Of a stretch of DNA of 64,000 nt, positions 24,260 through 35,774 are shown one piece after another (position 1 is the stretch's first letter; every line of letters starts with the position of its first letter). The notes beneath the pieces were generated by a model. That model was not told the origin of the DNA, searched no databases, and worked only from the letters and a program-made list of their open reading frames with translations. This DNA is from Cadophora sp. MPI-SDFR-AT-0126 (Eukaryota > Ascomycota > Leotiomycetes > Helotiales > Ploettnerulaceae), in NCBI GenBank assembly GCA_020747065.1, contig JAGMVK010000020.1, positions 620,001 through 684,000 of the forward strand, read 5' to 3'. Position numbers and translations under genes: made by a program.

Positions 24260-26113
24260 CTAATGTCCTCGTGTTGTACCAATTACCCCCCCCCCCCCCC
24301 CCCCTCCAGCACTACTATTGAATCCATGAGCCCCACCCTGGGCAGCCATGAAGATCTTGTAATGGTGGCCACACAGCTTGACTCCATCAGTGTTTTTCGC
24401 AAGCCAAGCCTTACATCGAGTGCCTTGCGCGGTAATTTGAGTACAATACGCATCATCTCCCAGAGCTTCTCTCGCCTGTCGTGCTTTTCTCTGCTTGGGA
24501 CTCTCATAGCGACTTGGTTGGTCTTGTTTGATATGCGCGCTATTACTGTGTTAGAGACAGTCATTAGTGTTCTTGCCCTGAGATGGTGTTCGGTACATGC
24601 AAGAAACTTACTACGCAGTAGCCTTCAACATCAACTTCCACTCCTTATCATCCGTTCCTTTCAGCGCCAGTGCATCCTCCACCAACTTTCGATCTTCGTA
24701 GCAATTCACGCCATTCTCAACCCAGCTGAACTTCTCCAGATAGTCATCAACACTCGGGTCCGCCACGCCGATGTCGATCCCATCACGGATGGCATGTCGT
24801 ATCATCCAGTTTGCCTGCGCCTTGCGCGTGATGAACGCACCGAGCCCTGTGTCCCCGACAATACTGGCATTCAACTGCTTCGTCCGAGCTCTCATGCAAT
24901 CCTGGCGCGAATAGGCGATCGTCAAGCAGCGGGTATACGGTGCATTCTCTGAGAGTCTTGGATATTCCACACCATTTGGAGGTGGAGGAGTGAAGCGCAG
25001 TGGCGAGTCCAGGGGTAGATCCGCCTCGTAAGGCGCGAAGCCACTACCTCCATGAGGGTTATTTGCTGAGAAGATAAGACCGGAAAAGGGGATGCAGGTA
25101 CATGTCAGTCGAAAGTTCGTGATGTTAAAGCGGCCGACGAAATGGTCTTGGGGGACGTGATTGAGGAATAGGATGCAGGAGAAGTTGCGGCGCTCGTCGT
25201 GACCATCCTTGTGGACGTGCGATTTAGCTTTGAGAGTTTCTTCCATGATTTGGTCTGTGGTCTTAGTCGAGTCAGCGGCCATGGTGAAATTGCTGATGCG
25301 GGTTTCATCTGAGTATTCAGCATCCGCATCCATGCCTGTCATGAACGCATCTCCATCAACTTGTTTTAGGTTCCCGCCCTCCGACTCCTCTGTTCCTTCG
25401 CCATCCTCTTCATTGACTATCCCATCGGGTTTCTCGATAGCCGTAAGATTGACCTGAATCGAAGTAACACTCTTGTTCTCCCCACCCCCACACGTCAACG
25501 ACGCCTCCTTAACCCACTGTCTCTCATGCTCCTCCGTCCACGCCCCATCCGCCTTCTTCACCAACTCAAACGAGATCTCCGAAATCAGCTGCACCATCCG
25601 CATAACACCTGGATCCTTCTTCTTCGCAATGACCCCTGGTCGGATACTTCCATCCTTGCCGTTGGGTTCGACAGACCATGTGAGGTTATACATGGTGCCT
25701 ACACGCTTCCGGTTCTGGGTCGTCTCTAGACCAGCTAGGTGGTCTGTCATACCGGGCTTCAGGATGATGCTTTGAAGTTCGACTAATTTCTCCCAGAGAC
25801 CGAGGTCGTGCATTTGTTGTGGCGAGAACGTCTGGGCTTCAAGAAGCTCGTAGACTTTTCGACCTGCCATGGCTTTTGCGAAGACAGGTCTGGTGTCGTC
25901 GAGACTGTGGTAGCCTATTGCATCCAAGGTATGAGGTGGAACGTGTTGCGGCTGTTGCAATTCCAATTGAATGATCTTGGAGTGCTCGCCGCGCGCGGTG
26001 GCGCTGAAGCGGGATTGACCTGGGATCTTCTTCTCCGTGAGAAGCCATCCGCCCTTTGACCGGGGTGATATGTCGTACATGACATCTGGGTGAGTTGAAG
26101 TGTTGCTTGTCAT
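24260..26113 (-). CDS. Unrecognised protein with oxygenase-like HxD...H motif and C-terminal Cys/His cluster
   Basis: Two exons (26113-24612 and 24545-24260; 66-bp intron with GTAAGT donor) encode 595 residues. I do not recognise the family by name. Against the decayed paralog at 26985-28842 the conserved core is S-H-V-H-K-D-G-H-D-E (His301, Asp303), then V-P-x-D-H-F-V-G-R-F-N-I, L-T-C-T-C, N-P-H-G-G-S (His354) and Y-T-R-C-L-T-I-A-Y-S (Arg395). The H-x-D, a His 51 residues later and a downstream Arg fit a double-stranded beta-helix 2-oxoglutarate/Fe(II) dioxygenase; this is inference. An acidic insert (about 230-280) lies before it. The last exon adds a Cys/His cluster (C535, C545, C559, H561, H562; Q-G-T-R-C, L-C-G-H-H) like nucleic-acid-binding zinc folds, then a glycine run coded by a 19-base G tract. 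Predicted nuclear or cytosolic. Confidence 0.72.
24286..24304. repeat. 19-bp poly-C (poly-G on the coding strand) inside an exon
   Basis: Nineteen cytosines in a row within the last exon of the minus-strand gene, read as a run of glycine codons. Any change of length that is not a multiple of three would change the C-terminus. As given, the frame passes through and stops nine codons later. Confidence 0.9.
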
Positions 26114-26984
26114 GATGGAAGTTTAAGGGTTGATGTGGACGAATATCGAGGGAGATACCTGGCGACGGTGGCTTGAATGAAGGCTTTTACTCTCTTCGGA
26201 GGTTATGTTTCGTAGTTGGCTTCGGGGGCTCGAGAATCGAATGTCAGTTGCATTATCAAAGAGGCTGAATAATACAAGTGAAAGCACTAGAGGAGGTAGA
26301 TAGATGAAGCATTTGGAGACTCACGTCTTTCTCTTCGAGGATGTCACTGAGAAGTAGGATAGAGACTGCGGTTAGCAGCTCCCGTATTTATGGAGGAATG
26401 TTCTCGGTCTTAGCGCTGGAGTCCCTTTCTGAATAGACCAGATTGACTTGCTTCTGAGACCGACAGAAATCATCCCCAATCGGGTAATTTGGTGGGAAAT
26501 TCTCGCCACACGTTTGAGACAATCCAGACCCCGAGATCACCCTGGAAGATATCTGCAAAGGGAAAAGTCCTGCGCTACATTCATAAAGCTCCCCAAGGAG
26601 CAACAGGCGAAAGACGACTAGCTGTATACAATAGATAACATCATGACAACAACCAGGCGTTCTGCTCGCCAATGACCTAAGAATCGCGATAGCCATTATC
26701 AAGCTTAGGCTGCTCGATGTCAATAATGGAGCTCGGTTAGCCCTGTTGCCACGTCTCTTGGCGATGCGTAAGGAGATACAGCCTCACGTGAAAGAATCAT
26801 ATGATGAGTCACTCGGTGATTTCGAACGGTTTCAGAAAGTATTCAATTTTCTCCGATGCACAATTCCACCTCATTTCCAACTTTTGTTTCCCGCTTTGCA
26901 TGATTCACCCAAACTGACGCCCCTTCACGTGTCCTTCAGAGACTTCCTCGAATGATTCCCGCATCTATCCGTCCTCCACAGGGC
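26114..26984. other. Intergenic between the two tandem paralogs
   Basis: Holds the promoter side of the gene at 24260-26113 and the 3' flank of the decayed paralog. The only coding-like sequence is the short relic annotated at 26746-26955. Confidence 0.5.
26746..26955 (+). pseudogene. Possible NACHT/NLR-protein relic
   Basis: A frame of about 70 residues, opening at a TTG, ends with L-T-P-L-H-V-S-F-R-D-F-L-E. The L-H-x-S-F-R-D-F-L block is common just after the NACHT domain of fungal NLR-type (STAND) proteins. No NTPase motifs remain on either side, so at best this is a fragment. The match rests on about a dozen residues and could be chance. Confidence 0.3.
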
Positions 26985-28842
26985 CTAATATGTGCAGTTC
27001 TCCCCGTTTCTCTTCTTACCAGTGCATTTCGCTCTTACAACCCTCTTGGGCTGTCTTGAAGTCTCTCCTTCAGAGCGCTCTTCCCGGCGTCTCTTCAAGT
27101 CAGCACGTTCAGCGAGTTCGGGCGGCATTACTTGCACTATTTCATCTTCCTCCTCATCCATAACAGTCTCCCAGTCGCTGTTCTCGCCATCTTCCTCATC
27201 CTGGTGATCTACTTCTGGATTCTCCTTGTCCAAGTGATGGCGGCACTTTGTAGCACCATCGACTTTTACTTTGGCTATCTTGCACCTCTTGCCATCTCTT
27301 TTGATATAATCGTAATACCAAGAGTCTCCAGCTACCTCCTTAATCTCGAATTTGGCAAGTCGTGCTTTGGCATATCCGTATCTGGTGGGCTCGTCTTTAG
27401 TCAGGTGGGCATTGTTGCTAGAGAAAAAGTGATCGTTAGCCTTTGGCATCCGGGCTGTTGGTAAACGAGTTATATCTAGATCAAAAGATGATACGTACTA
27501 GTTTGGCAACTTCTTCATGAGTTCCCACTCTGTATCATCCTTCTCTTCTCGGTAGAAGATTCCCTTCTCGGCGATCTCGAGATCAGGATACTGCTTCTCA
27601 CCGGTCTCGTCTTCCCAACCAAAGGCCTTGGCATACTCGTCTGCCGAGGGATCGTCAACGCCGATTTCAGTACGGTACTTAATGGCCATCCGCATTCTCT
27701 GGGTGTTCTGATTTCTCTTTGTGAGAAATGCCCCAAGTCCCTCGGGTCCGTACGCCTTCTCGTGGATCTCTCGCTGGCGCGGCGCATGCAGTCTTGTGGA
27801 GAGTATGCGATAGTGTTTACTCGCACGTATGGAGTGTTTTCAGGTGGTTTTGGGTATGTGAAGCTCGCTGGTGGTGTGTATCGTAGCGGCGAATCCACTG
27901 GCAGATCGGATGGATACCAGGAGAAAGCACTCCCGCCATGAGGATTCGTGGCATTGAACACTAGTGCTGTAAATGGCGCACAAGTGCAGGTCAACCGGTA
28001 GTTTAGGATGTTGAACCTGCCAACGAAATGATCTTTCGGAACATATGAAAGGAAGAAGAGGACAGAATGGTTTCTATGTTCGTCCCTGCCATCGTTGTGC
28101 ACGTGGGACTTGTCTTTCAAGGAATCCTGCAGGCCACCTGGCTTGTTCGATTCTTTCTCAGTCTTCTCCTTGACAGTCGAGTAATTGATTGGGATTGATG
28201 CAATCGATTTGTTGCTATCGACACCGCAAGTGAGGGATGCCTCCTTGATCCACTGTTTCTCGTGTTCAGGAGTCCACGCACCGGGAAACGACTTGACAAG
28301 ATCAGAGCCAATGATGGTAACCAGCTCCACAATTTCCATGGCTTTGGATGATTAAGCCTTCGCAATAGCACCTGGTTGGATACTTCCTGTATCATGAGTA
28401 GCTTGGACGGATCAGGTGAGATTATGCGTGGTGCCTTTGCGCCTTTTGTGTCCAACTCTCTCTAAACCCTCGAGATGTTTTTAGTCTCTGGATCAACCAG
28501 TAGACTTTGTACGCGGGTGAGTCGTTCAAAGTGGCCGAGCTCCGCAATCCTTTGGGTCGACATGACCATCGCGACTGACATGTCTCTGGAGACTGTCTTG
28601 GTCCTGGCTTTGACGTAGACAGGTTCATAATCGTCGAGATTATGATAGCTGATTGCCTTCAATACCTCTGGTGTGGCAAGTTGAGGTACTCGGAGCTCGT
28701 CGGGAAGACTCTTCGACTTGTCTCCCCGTTCAGTTGGGGTTAGTCGCTTGGGACCCGGTTTTTCTGTGATCAGCCACCCGCCTTGCTGGCGCTTGTTGAT
28801 TTCATACATGGCATCAAAGTCTTGGTGGGACCTTGTCGACAT
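26985..28842 (-). pseudogene. Decayed paralog of the oxygenase-like gene
   Basis: Tandem copy of the gene at 24260-26113, same strand and order. It starts M-S-T-R-S-H-Q-D-F-D-A-M-Y-E and shares G-G-W-L-I-T-E-K, E-H-E-K-Q-W-I-K-E-A-S-L-T-C-G, S-H-V-H-N-D-G-R-D-E, V-G-R-F-N-I, N-P-H-G-G-S and R-V-N-T-I-A-Y-S. It is broken: a frame change near 28470-28490, TGA at 28412-28414 where the paralog has Trp, TAA at 28352-28354, and another frame change near 27770-27785. The final intron is still recognisable (81 bp, GTACGT donor after K-K-L-P-N-Y, acceptor before N-N-A-H-L). It joins to a last exon with a Cys/His cluster (K-R-C-K-I-A, A-T-K-C-R-H-H), an acidic stretch and a basic end. Conserved H-x-D and distal His remain. 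Confidence 0.75.
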
Positions 28843-30615
28843 TGTGTAAGTTCTGAAAACGAATGTTAGTGAGATGTAATTGAAGTCTAATCTTGCATAT
28901 GTTATAATGTATATCAGATAGTGGTGGACCTCAAAGGTTGAAGATGGGTGCTGCATGTAATTGAAGTCCAAGAAGATGACAGTCTTTTGAGAAGTAGGAT
29001 AACCCCACCATCCTAGGCTAATGGTTTGTAATGAGGAAAGGCAAAGCAATCAATGTGCCAAACAATAGTGGACAATGAAACACCTGATACTGCACGTACC
29101 TGGATGGTTCAATATATGACTTTGTGTCTTGTGGTGTTGTAGAGAGTTTTGATGACGTTGTGGGGTTCAGCATGTAGCTGTCAAGATGTGCTCGTTGGGT
29201 GAAGAGCGTTGTCGAGATATCTGTCGTGAGGAAACTGTGGAGAACTTCAAAAGTAAGACAATCAGTAAAGTTTCAATGGAAGAATACAGTCAAGGACTCT
29301 GATTCATCGCATGTAATTACCCTGAAGTCTGTTTGGGTCTTGCGAAGATGCAGAGCCGAAGTGTGGTCCTGAGTCGAAGTGTAGTTTTGTGTCGAAGTTT
29401 GGTTATGGGTCGAAGATGATTTCGAGTGGAAGGATGTTATCAAGGTTCGATACATATATACAAACAGGAGTCAGCGCGCCGTGTTGAGAAGGCAAACTAG
29501 TGAAAAGCATCGACTCAAAATGAACAAAAACTAGGTCCAATCGAGGTCGGAAGTTGGCCGTGGGATCAGTAGTCCCGCATTTCACATGATCATGGCTAGA
29601 CTTTTACACGCGACATGGGATGTTATGCGACATAGGATGTTTGCCATCTACACACTGAGAGTCAGAAAGAAATCTGATAGGGCAAGAGAACTTACCCCAT
29701 GACTTTGTCAAGTGTTGGACGGGCTTGCAGTCTTTTCCTGAGCTGTCAAAATACAGAATCAAGAAAGACTCGCGTAACTCCTAGCCCGCTAGTTGACAGT
29801 TGCTCGACTCAACACTTTCTCGTCTTCCCCTCAGCATTTTCTTCGGTCAATGACTCAATTTTGGTCTTGGCAGCAACTTCGACGCGTTTCTCCATCCTGC
29901 TTACTGAAAGTGTTGTTCACTAAACTTAGGATGATGATGCGACATACGTTGGCCGTATACTTGAGCAGGAAGCTTCTGGCGTATACTTGGACTAGCGCGT
30001 TGATGAATCAGAGTAATCAAGACTTCCCAAAATCAGGCAGTAGAAGGTCTTTTATGAAAAATTCTTGGCCGTGGAAAAAGGTAATTTCTTGGCAATCCAC
30101 CATAGTTGAATGTCCACCGAGCTGGAATGTTTGCAGAACAACCAAGTAAAACGCCTTTCCAGCAACGATTGTCAAACTAGCAGAGTGAACCAAAATCTGC
30201 TAGAATGTGTCTCCCTTTGGCAGCAGTTGATCAAATGAGGCACTGATATGGTTTGCATCTACTCAGCATAAAATGATGAGGCTATACAGTTTAGACTTTC
30301 CGTTGGCACGAGCAAGCTATTCGGTATTCACAGTCATGAGATGATTTAGGATTCAAACATTTACAGCTGGTGACCAAGAACATCAGAAGATATGACAGGA
30401 GACAAAATGAAAGCCGATATTGATCTCGTATAAAGAACATGAGGTTAGATCCTAAGATTAAAGTTGTATTTCTGGAATGTTTGATCGAAGCGATGAACAT
30501 GACAAATGAAAAATCACCATCACCGCCCGGCTTCTCTCGCCTAGACAATGCCATCACTACAGCGTCACCAGTGCACCATCCCATAACCATCTGCTACCTG
30601 GAATCCTCTCCCAAT
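28843..30615. other. Gene-free stretch upstream of the decayed paralog
   Basis: About 1.8 kb with only short frames and no recognisable domain. It contains a small 18-bp tandem repeat, annotated separately. No transposon ends or tRNA seen. Confidence 0.55.
29355..29426. repeat. Four-copy degenerate 18-bp tandem repeat
   Basis: Four successive units starting G(T/C)CGAAG followed by a variable T/G-rich half. On the minus strand one frame reads repeated S-T-Q-x-x-T, but that frame is short and probably not coding. Confidence 0.6.
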
Positions 30616-32295
30616 CTAGTAGTAGTAAGGATGATCAGGATCCGTCAAATCAAACACCACGCTCGAGTGTGGCTTGGCGCCGCCCCGATTGGCGAACTCC
30701 CTAGTAAAGTCAATTGTGCGATTGAAGTGCAAGCTCCCATCATCATTAATATCAATATACAACGCCTTGTAATCAGCAGGAGTATTGATGAGACCAATGT
30801 CACCAGTTTGCACGAAGTAATCTGTGACGACGATGTGCTTCTGGTCAGGCGTCACCTTGATGTAGTGAGGGCCGATGGTGGGCTGAACGGTGGCGGGGTC
30901 ATCAAGACGCTTGACGTTGTCCAGGTCGGAAATGTCGAGGGCGGCGATGTGGTTGGCGGTGGTCAGAGTGAAGTAAGCGAATTTGCCATCTTGGGTGATG
31001 TCGGAGCTGGGCACTTTGTTAGATGTGTTTGGTCGTTTGTTGGGTGGGAGAAGCTTACTAGATTGCGACAGTATCACGGGCTGTTGGACCAAGATCATAC
31101 AGCAGCTCTGCAACACCTTGTTTGCCGTTTGAGTCGGTGCGGAAAGGGTAGATGATCCAGACTTGGCCGAGATGAACAGCGGTTGCAAGCGCTGCTGATT
31201 CCTTGTTGCCGGGAATGAACTTGACATCTTGAATGCCACCGCCCTAGAAGTCCCAGTCAGCTTGACCATACCAGAAGGAACTTGAAATTAACTTGCATTT
31301 GGAATGTTAATTGTGCTGATGATTGTACGCGAAGCAAGGTTCCAAAGACGCAGGGTGTTTGCTCTGACTATGCCAAGAGATGGCTTCAAGATCGTGATGG
31401 GGACGACGAAGTCAGATGTGAGTATGATGTTCTTCTCCCAATCGACACTGAGACCGTGAGGTGAAAACTGCTCTCCAAGGATGTTAGTCAGACCAGCGAT
31501 GTCCTTGGGATGTTCGGCGATGATATTAAAGTCAGAATCTGTTTCGACGAGACGACCTGGAGAGGTGCCGACTGCTGAACCCATGTATGTAATGAGAAAG
31601 CCACTGATATGTGTTAGTAACGAAATGCATTCAGATGCGGAAGATTGTATTGAAAGTACTCACCCGTCAGGCTTCGCGCGAATCTCATCTGTGATGGATG
31701 ACAACAGGGCACGGTTGCTCTTCTTGAACTTGGGACGGTATGGGTTGGACACATCGAAGTAATACGCGGTATCCTTGCACGATATTCAGTGGTGTTACTG
31801 GTGTTGGAAAATGGATATCGTACCTGAGTCTTCAGCAAAGAAAGAAGGCCACCACCAACAAGGGTCTTTCCATCAGCGCTGGGGCCAAGATGATGAGGCG
31901 AGTTCCCGCTAGTAGGGACATCGGTCAACCAGATGAATTGACCGAACGTGTCATCATCGAGACTGTAGGTAGCGAGGAAGTCTATGGCTCCATTAGCTCT
32001 GCGAAGAGTCTCGCGACAAGATAATCATACCGGCATGGATGTTATCGCCAGCCCCAGTCCAGAAGTATCCGATCTTCTTCGGCTTGATGTTGCTGCCAAC
32101 AAATGGCGGGGAAGGCAGTGGGGGGGTTGGAAGCTGAAGGATGGGTAGTGGGGGAGCGTTGGACGCAAGCGGTTCTGTGACACCCGGAATCGATGGGATG
32201 AGAGGTGGTAGGGATATCTGTGGATGGGGATCAGGAACAGGTGAGCCGAAGGCGAGCACCGCAGCATAAGCAACTGCGAGGAGTTGACGAGACAT
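30616..32295 (-). CDS. Secreted selenium-binding protein (SBP56/methanethiol oxidase)-like
   Basis: Six exons (32295-32031, 31981-31824, 31773-31664, 31603-31297, 31243-31059, 31006-30616) encode 471 residues. Residues 1-18 are a signal peptide, followed by a Pro-rich linker (about 19-66). The rest follows the 56-kDa selenium-binding family, a beta-propeller: H-H-L-G-P-S-A-D-G-K, E-Q-F-S-P-H-G-L-S-V-D (His metal ligand), L-T-S-D-F, G-G-G-I-Q-D-V-K-F-I-P-G, G-P-H-Y-I-K-V-T-P-D, and C-terminal G-G-A-K-P-H-S. Bacterial and human members oxidise methanethiol to H2S, formaldehyde and H2O2 with copper; activity here is inferred. Intron 4 (31244-31296) only fits as GC-AG with a GCAAGT donor; any GT choice breaks G-G-G-I-Q-D-V. 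A TATA-like AAATATATTT lies about 100 bp upstream. Confidence 0.85.
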
Positions 32296-34163
32296 AATGG
32301 AGTGAGCAAATTATGATGTTCTCGAAGTGCTATTGGAATTGATTTGAGCAGCTTTGAGAGAGTTGATTGTTACCGCGGGGAGTTGGCATGACTTAAATAT
32401 ATTTACGGATCCTCCATCACGAAGACTTATCTTGCAATCTGGTCTCCTTTTCTGGCACTCAAGACCAATGTGGTCAGCAGCCGTCATGATCCCCAACATA
32501 CAACAATGTCGCCATTCACATAGTTTATGAGAAAGATGCGGAGCGAAGAAGTAATTCACACTCCGATGCGGAGATCGACATGACAATTCTGTCTTCTTTC
32601 AGATGTCTCATCTTGACGAGGATGAGATACCGCTTCGGGAACGCAAGGTGGCAACCTACGGAGCTCAAATACTTGAAAGCTATATCTATTCATGGATAAG
32701 ATCTTCAACTACCAATTTTCAGGCATCATGTCGTGGTTTGAACTTGATCTCGTGGGAGCAATTGTTGCTTTTGAGAGCCTCCACAAACACTTGGCAGACT
32801 TACCGCTTACCATCATCGACTAGACGATCTCGCCCCCACGACATATCGGTCACAAGTTTCTCTATTATGTTTGCGACCATGTGGTGCATCATATATCTGA
32901 CATCATGAGGGTGGAAGATGGTTTAGAGAGCATTTTCTCACCAACGTCCTTGTCAGCTCGATATCAACATTGAGAACAGCTTCACTTGAGCAATATGAGA
33001 TAAGCAGAATGCAACTTCAATTTCCAAGCAGCAGAATTGGGATCCCCATGAGGGTCCCTAGGACCTCGAATTACCAAGGCAAATTTACAAATGTCCATTC
33101 CGTCGAAGCTCAGAATCAGATGACCAGCAAAGTAGCCAATCCAGGGCCAAGACCGACGCTACCATCCTGACATTACCGAAGGAAAACGAACCCAGCAGGG
33201 ACGGCACAGAGTTTGGTTTTGGGTCCAGTTGCAACTCGCCCTGCTGATCCTGTAATTTCCTCCAATCTCATCTCTTCCAGGCTATCTAAATTCCCCCAGG
33301 TCGGCGATGTTCTGGAGAAGCGCAGGTCCCTGGTCTATTGAAGAAGGGCGACTAATGCATTGAAGATCATTGAGGATCCAGGATTCCCAGTCCTGAAAGA
33401 GCAGTCTGGCAAGTAGGAACATTTAAGCATAAATCTCGTATACCTCAATTGGGTATTGTTGACTTTCCTTGGCGTGTTGTTGTTAGTCTCGGTTAGGCAA
33501 GGAGTAGCGAATGTTGTGATGGGTCTCACGAAGCACGCCTTTTCTTGGCAGGCGATCCAACGCAGAGCTTCTTTCAACATCACACCTTCCACTTTTTTCC
33601 CGCCAACCTCATTTGGCACAACGAAGCTTCGCACCGTTGGTATGCCAAGATGATCTGCCGCGTCTTATACCAAGTAAGCAACGGCTGAATAAACGAAGCC
33701 GAAGCCACGAATTGCGACATCTGATTGCCGATATTGTCATTGGACGCCAATATGATCATGACAGCCACGAATTGTACTAATAACACGGTCAATCAAATAT
33801 CTGTATCAGAAGAAATGCAATTATCTTGACTTTTGGATAGTCACGGTTCCTGATGATCCCCAATATTTGACAAGCCGGACGCGGGGTCTTACCAGGGTTC
33901 GGCCCGAGCAAACAGGCAAAGAGGCTGATGGATCATTGAGGGTAGTACAGGAGATCTGTGCATACACGACTTTCCCGCTAGCTATGCCGTCATTGACTGA
34001 TATATTGCACATGCAGGCATGCTGCAGATCACAATTATTAAGGTGATTGGGTAGGATGAATGCATTAGCCTGAGGTACTTGTACTCCACGACACCCCGCA
34101 TCCAGTCTTTATTTTCTGTCAATCTTCATACCGTTCGTCTTCTCACTTGGAAGAAAAGCTATC
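32296..34163. other. Gene-free stretch, divergent promoters
   Basis: About 1.9 kb between the SBP-like gene (minus) and the bicupin gene (plus). Frames at 32603-32908, 33335-33634 and 33580-33792 show no domain, codon pattern or plausible splice partners. Nothing else seen. Confidence 0.5.
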
Positions 34164-35774
34164 ATGCATTTGCCACATCTATCTCTCGCGCTCTGCAGCG
34201 CAGCTGTTTTTACCTCGGCAACTTCTGGTGCGATACTCGAGAAGAGGACAGGCCCGACTTTTGCAGATGGTCAACCAGCTGACGGGAAAGGAAAGGGTGG
34301 ACCTTTTTCTGGTATGCACTCTCATTAACCTTTCTAAAAGGTTTACTGATTGCATAGTAGGAGGGACCAATCATCAACTCGACCTCCAGAACCCCGACAA
34401 TCTCGGTGCCCAGAGCACTGATAGTGGACTTGTTCCCAATCTCAAATGGAGCTTCAGTGACTCGAAGACGAAAATCTTCAACGGTGGTTGGACACGTGAA
34501 CAAGTCGTGACTGATCTTCCCGCAAGTCATGATATCGCTGCAGCTCAACAACACTTGAAGAAGGGCGCTGTTCGAGAGCTTCATTGGCATCGAGTTGTAA
34601 GTTTGTTGGCATTCTGATAATGGACCACATAGGCTGACACTAGATACAGGCTGAATGGGGATATGTGTATAACGGAGAAGTTCTCGTCTCGGCTGTAGAT
34701 GAGAGTGGCAATTATCAAGTCGACAAACTGCAAGTTGGAGATATTTGGTATTTTCCCAAAGGCAGTGCGCACACCGTGCAAGGTGAGTAATGTTCCTACC
34801 TCTATATCGTTCAGATGATCCGACAGATGTTCACAGGTCTTGCTGATGAGAATGAATACCTTCTCGTCTTCGATGATGGTAAGTAGCGACACTTCTCACA
34901 CCATATAAAGCGATCTAATGTATGATAAGGTAATTTTGATGCCGTGGGAACAACCTTTATGGTGGATGACGTACGTACTTACTCATTTAACCATGTCTTT
35001 CGCACCTTCAGACGTTTCCCCAACTGACTTCATTCTCGCCAGTGGATCGCGCATACCCCCAAATCAGTTCTAGCCAAGAACTTCGGCGTCAACTCTTCCG
35101 TCTTCGACACAATTCCCACACCTGATCCATATATTCTTAATGGAACAACTTCCACCAGCCAGCCTACAGGAGCAGAGGCTGGTCTCTTCGGCAACAGCTC
35201 GTACGTCATACATAAAGCGGATTATGGTACTGTTCCCGTTCCAGGCGCTGGTGGAACTTTATCTATCATTGACTCGAGAAATTTTCCTATTGCCACGACT
35301 ATTGCGGCGACTGTTGTGACACTTGAGCCAAAGGGTCTTCGGTGTGTTACTCTTTTTATCTCCTGATCACCCGCTGTTTGTCTCCTTAATCAATTTGCAT
35401 AATTCTTGAAAATGCTGACACAGACCGAAAGTGAGCTTCACTGGCACCCAAATGCCGAAGAATGGCTTTATTTCCACACCGGGACCGCAAGAGCGACCGT
35501 GTTCATAGGCGGTGCCAATGCTCGCACTTTCGACTTCAGCTCAGGCGACACTGCTGTATTCCCCGACAACAGCGGCCACTACATCGAGAACACATCCGAG
35601 ACCGAGACGCTGGTCTGGATTGAGATCTACAAGTCTGATCGTGTGGCTGATATTTCGCTTACTCAGTGGCTGGCGCTTACACCACCGGACATTGTGGCAA
35701 ATACGTTGAAGATTTCGAGGAGTGTGGTAGATCAGTTGAAGAAAGAGAAGCAGTTGCTTATCAAGGGGTCCTAG
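34164..35774 (+). CDS. Secreted bicupin, oxalate decarboxylase type
   Basis: Seven exons (34164-34311, 34361-34596, 34650-34782, 34837-34878, 34930-34970, 35043-35341, 35432-35774) encode 413 residues. A signal peptide (about 1-23) is followed by L-E-K-R, a likely Kex2 site. Cupin 1 has G-G-T-N-H-Q-L-D-L-Q-N-P-D-N, then E-L-H-W-H-R-V-A-E-W (His124, His126, Glu130) and K-G-S-A-H-T-V-Q; cupin 2 has E-L-H-W-H-P-N-A-E-E-W and D-N-S-G-H-Y-I-E-N. Both Mn sites look intact. Family members convert oxalate to formate and CO2 outside the cell, raising pH. The first intron ends in TAGTAG; the second acceptor gives the usual G-G-T-N spacing. Some fungal bicupins of this group lack oxalate activity, so the substrate is probable, not certain. 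Confidence 0.9.

Noticed and set aside
24182..24952. 256-codon plus-strand frame with a hydrophobic start
   Set aside because: Antisense to the last exon and the core of the minus-strand oxygenase-like gene; it contains the poly-C tract and shows no domain.
28352..28414. Stops in the decayed paralog as RIP products
   Set aside because: The Trp-to-stop change implies a C-to-T in a CpC context, not the CpA favoured by RIP, and the surroundings are not AT-rich; ordinary decay fits better.
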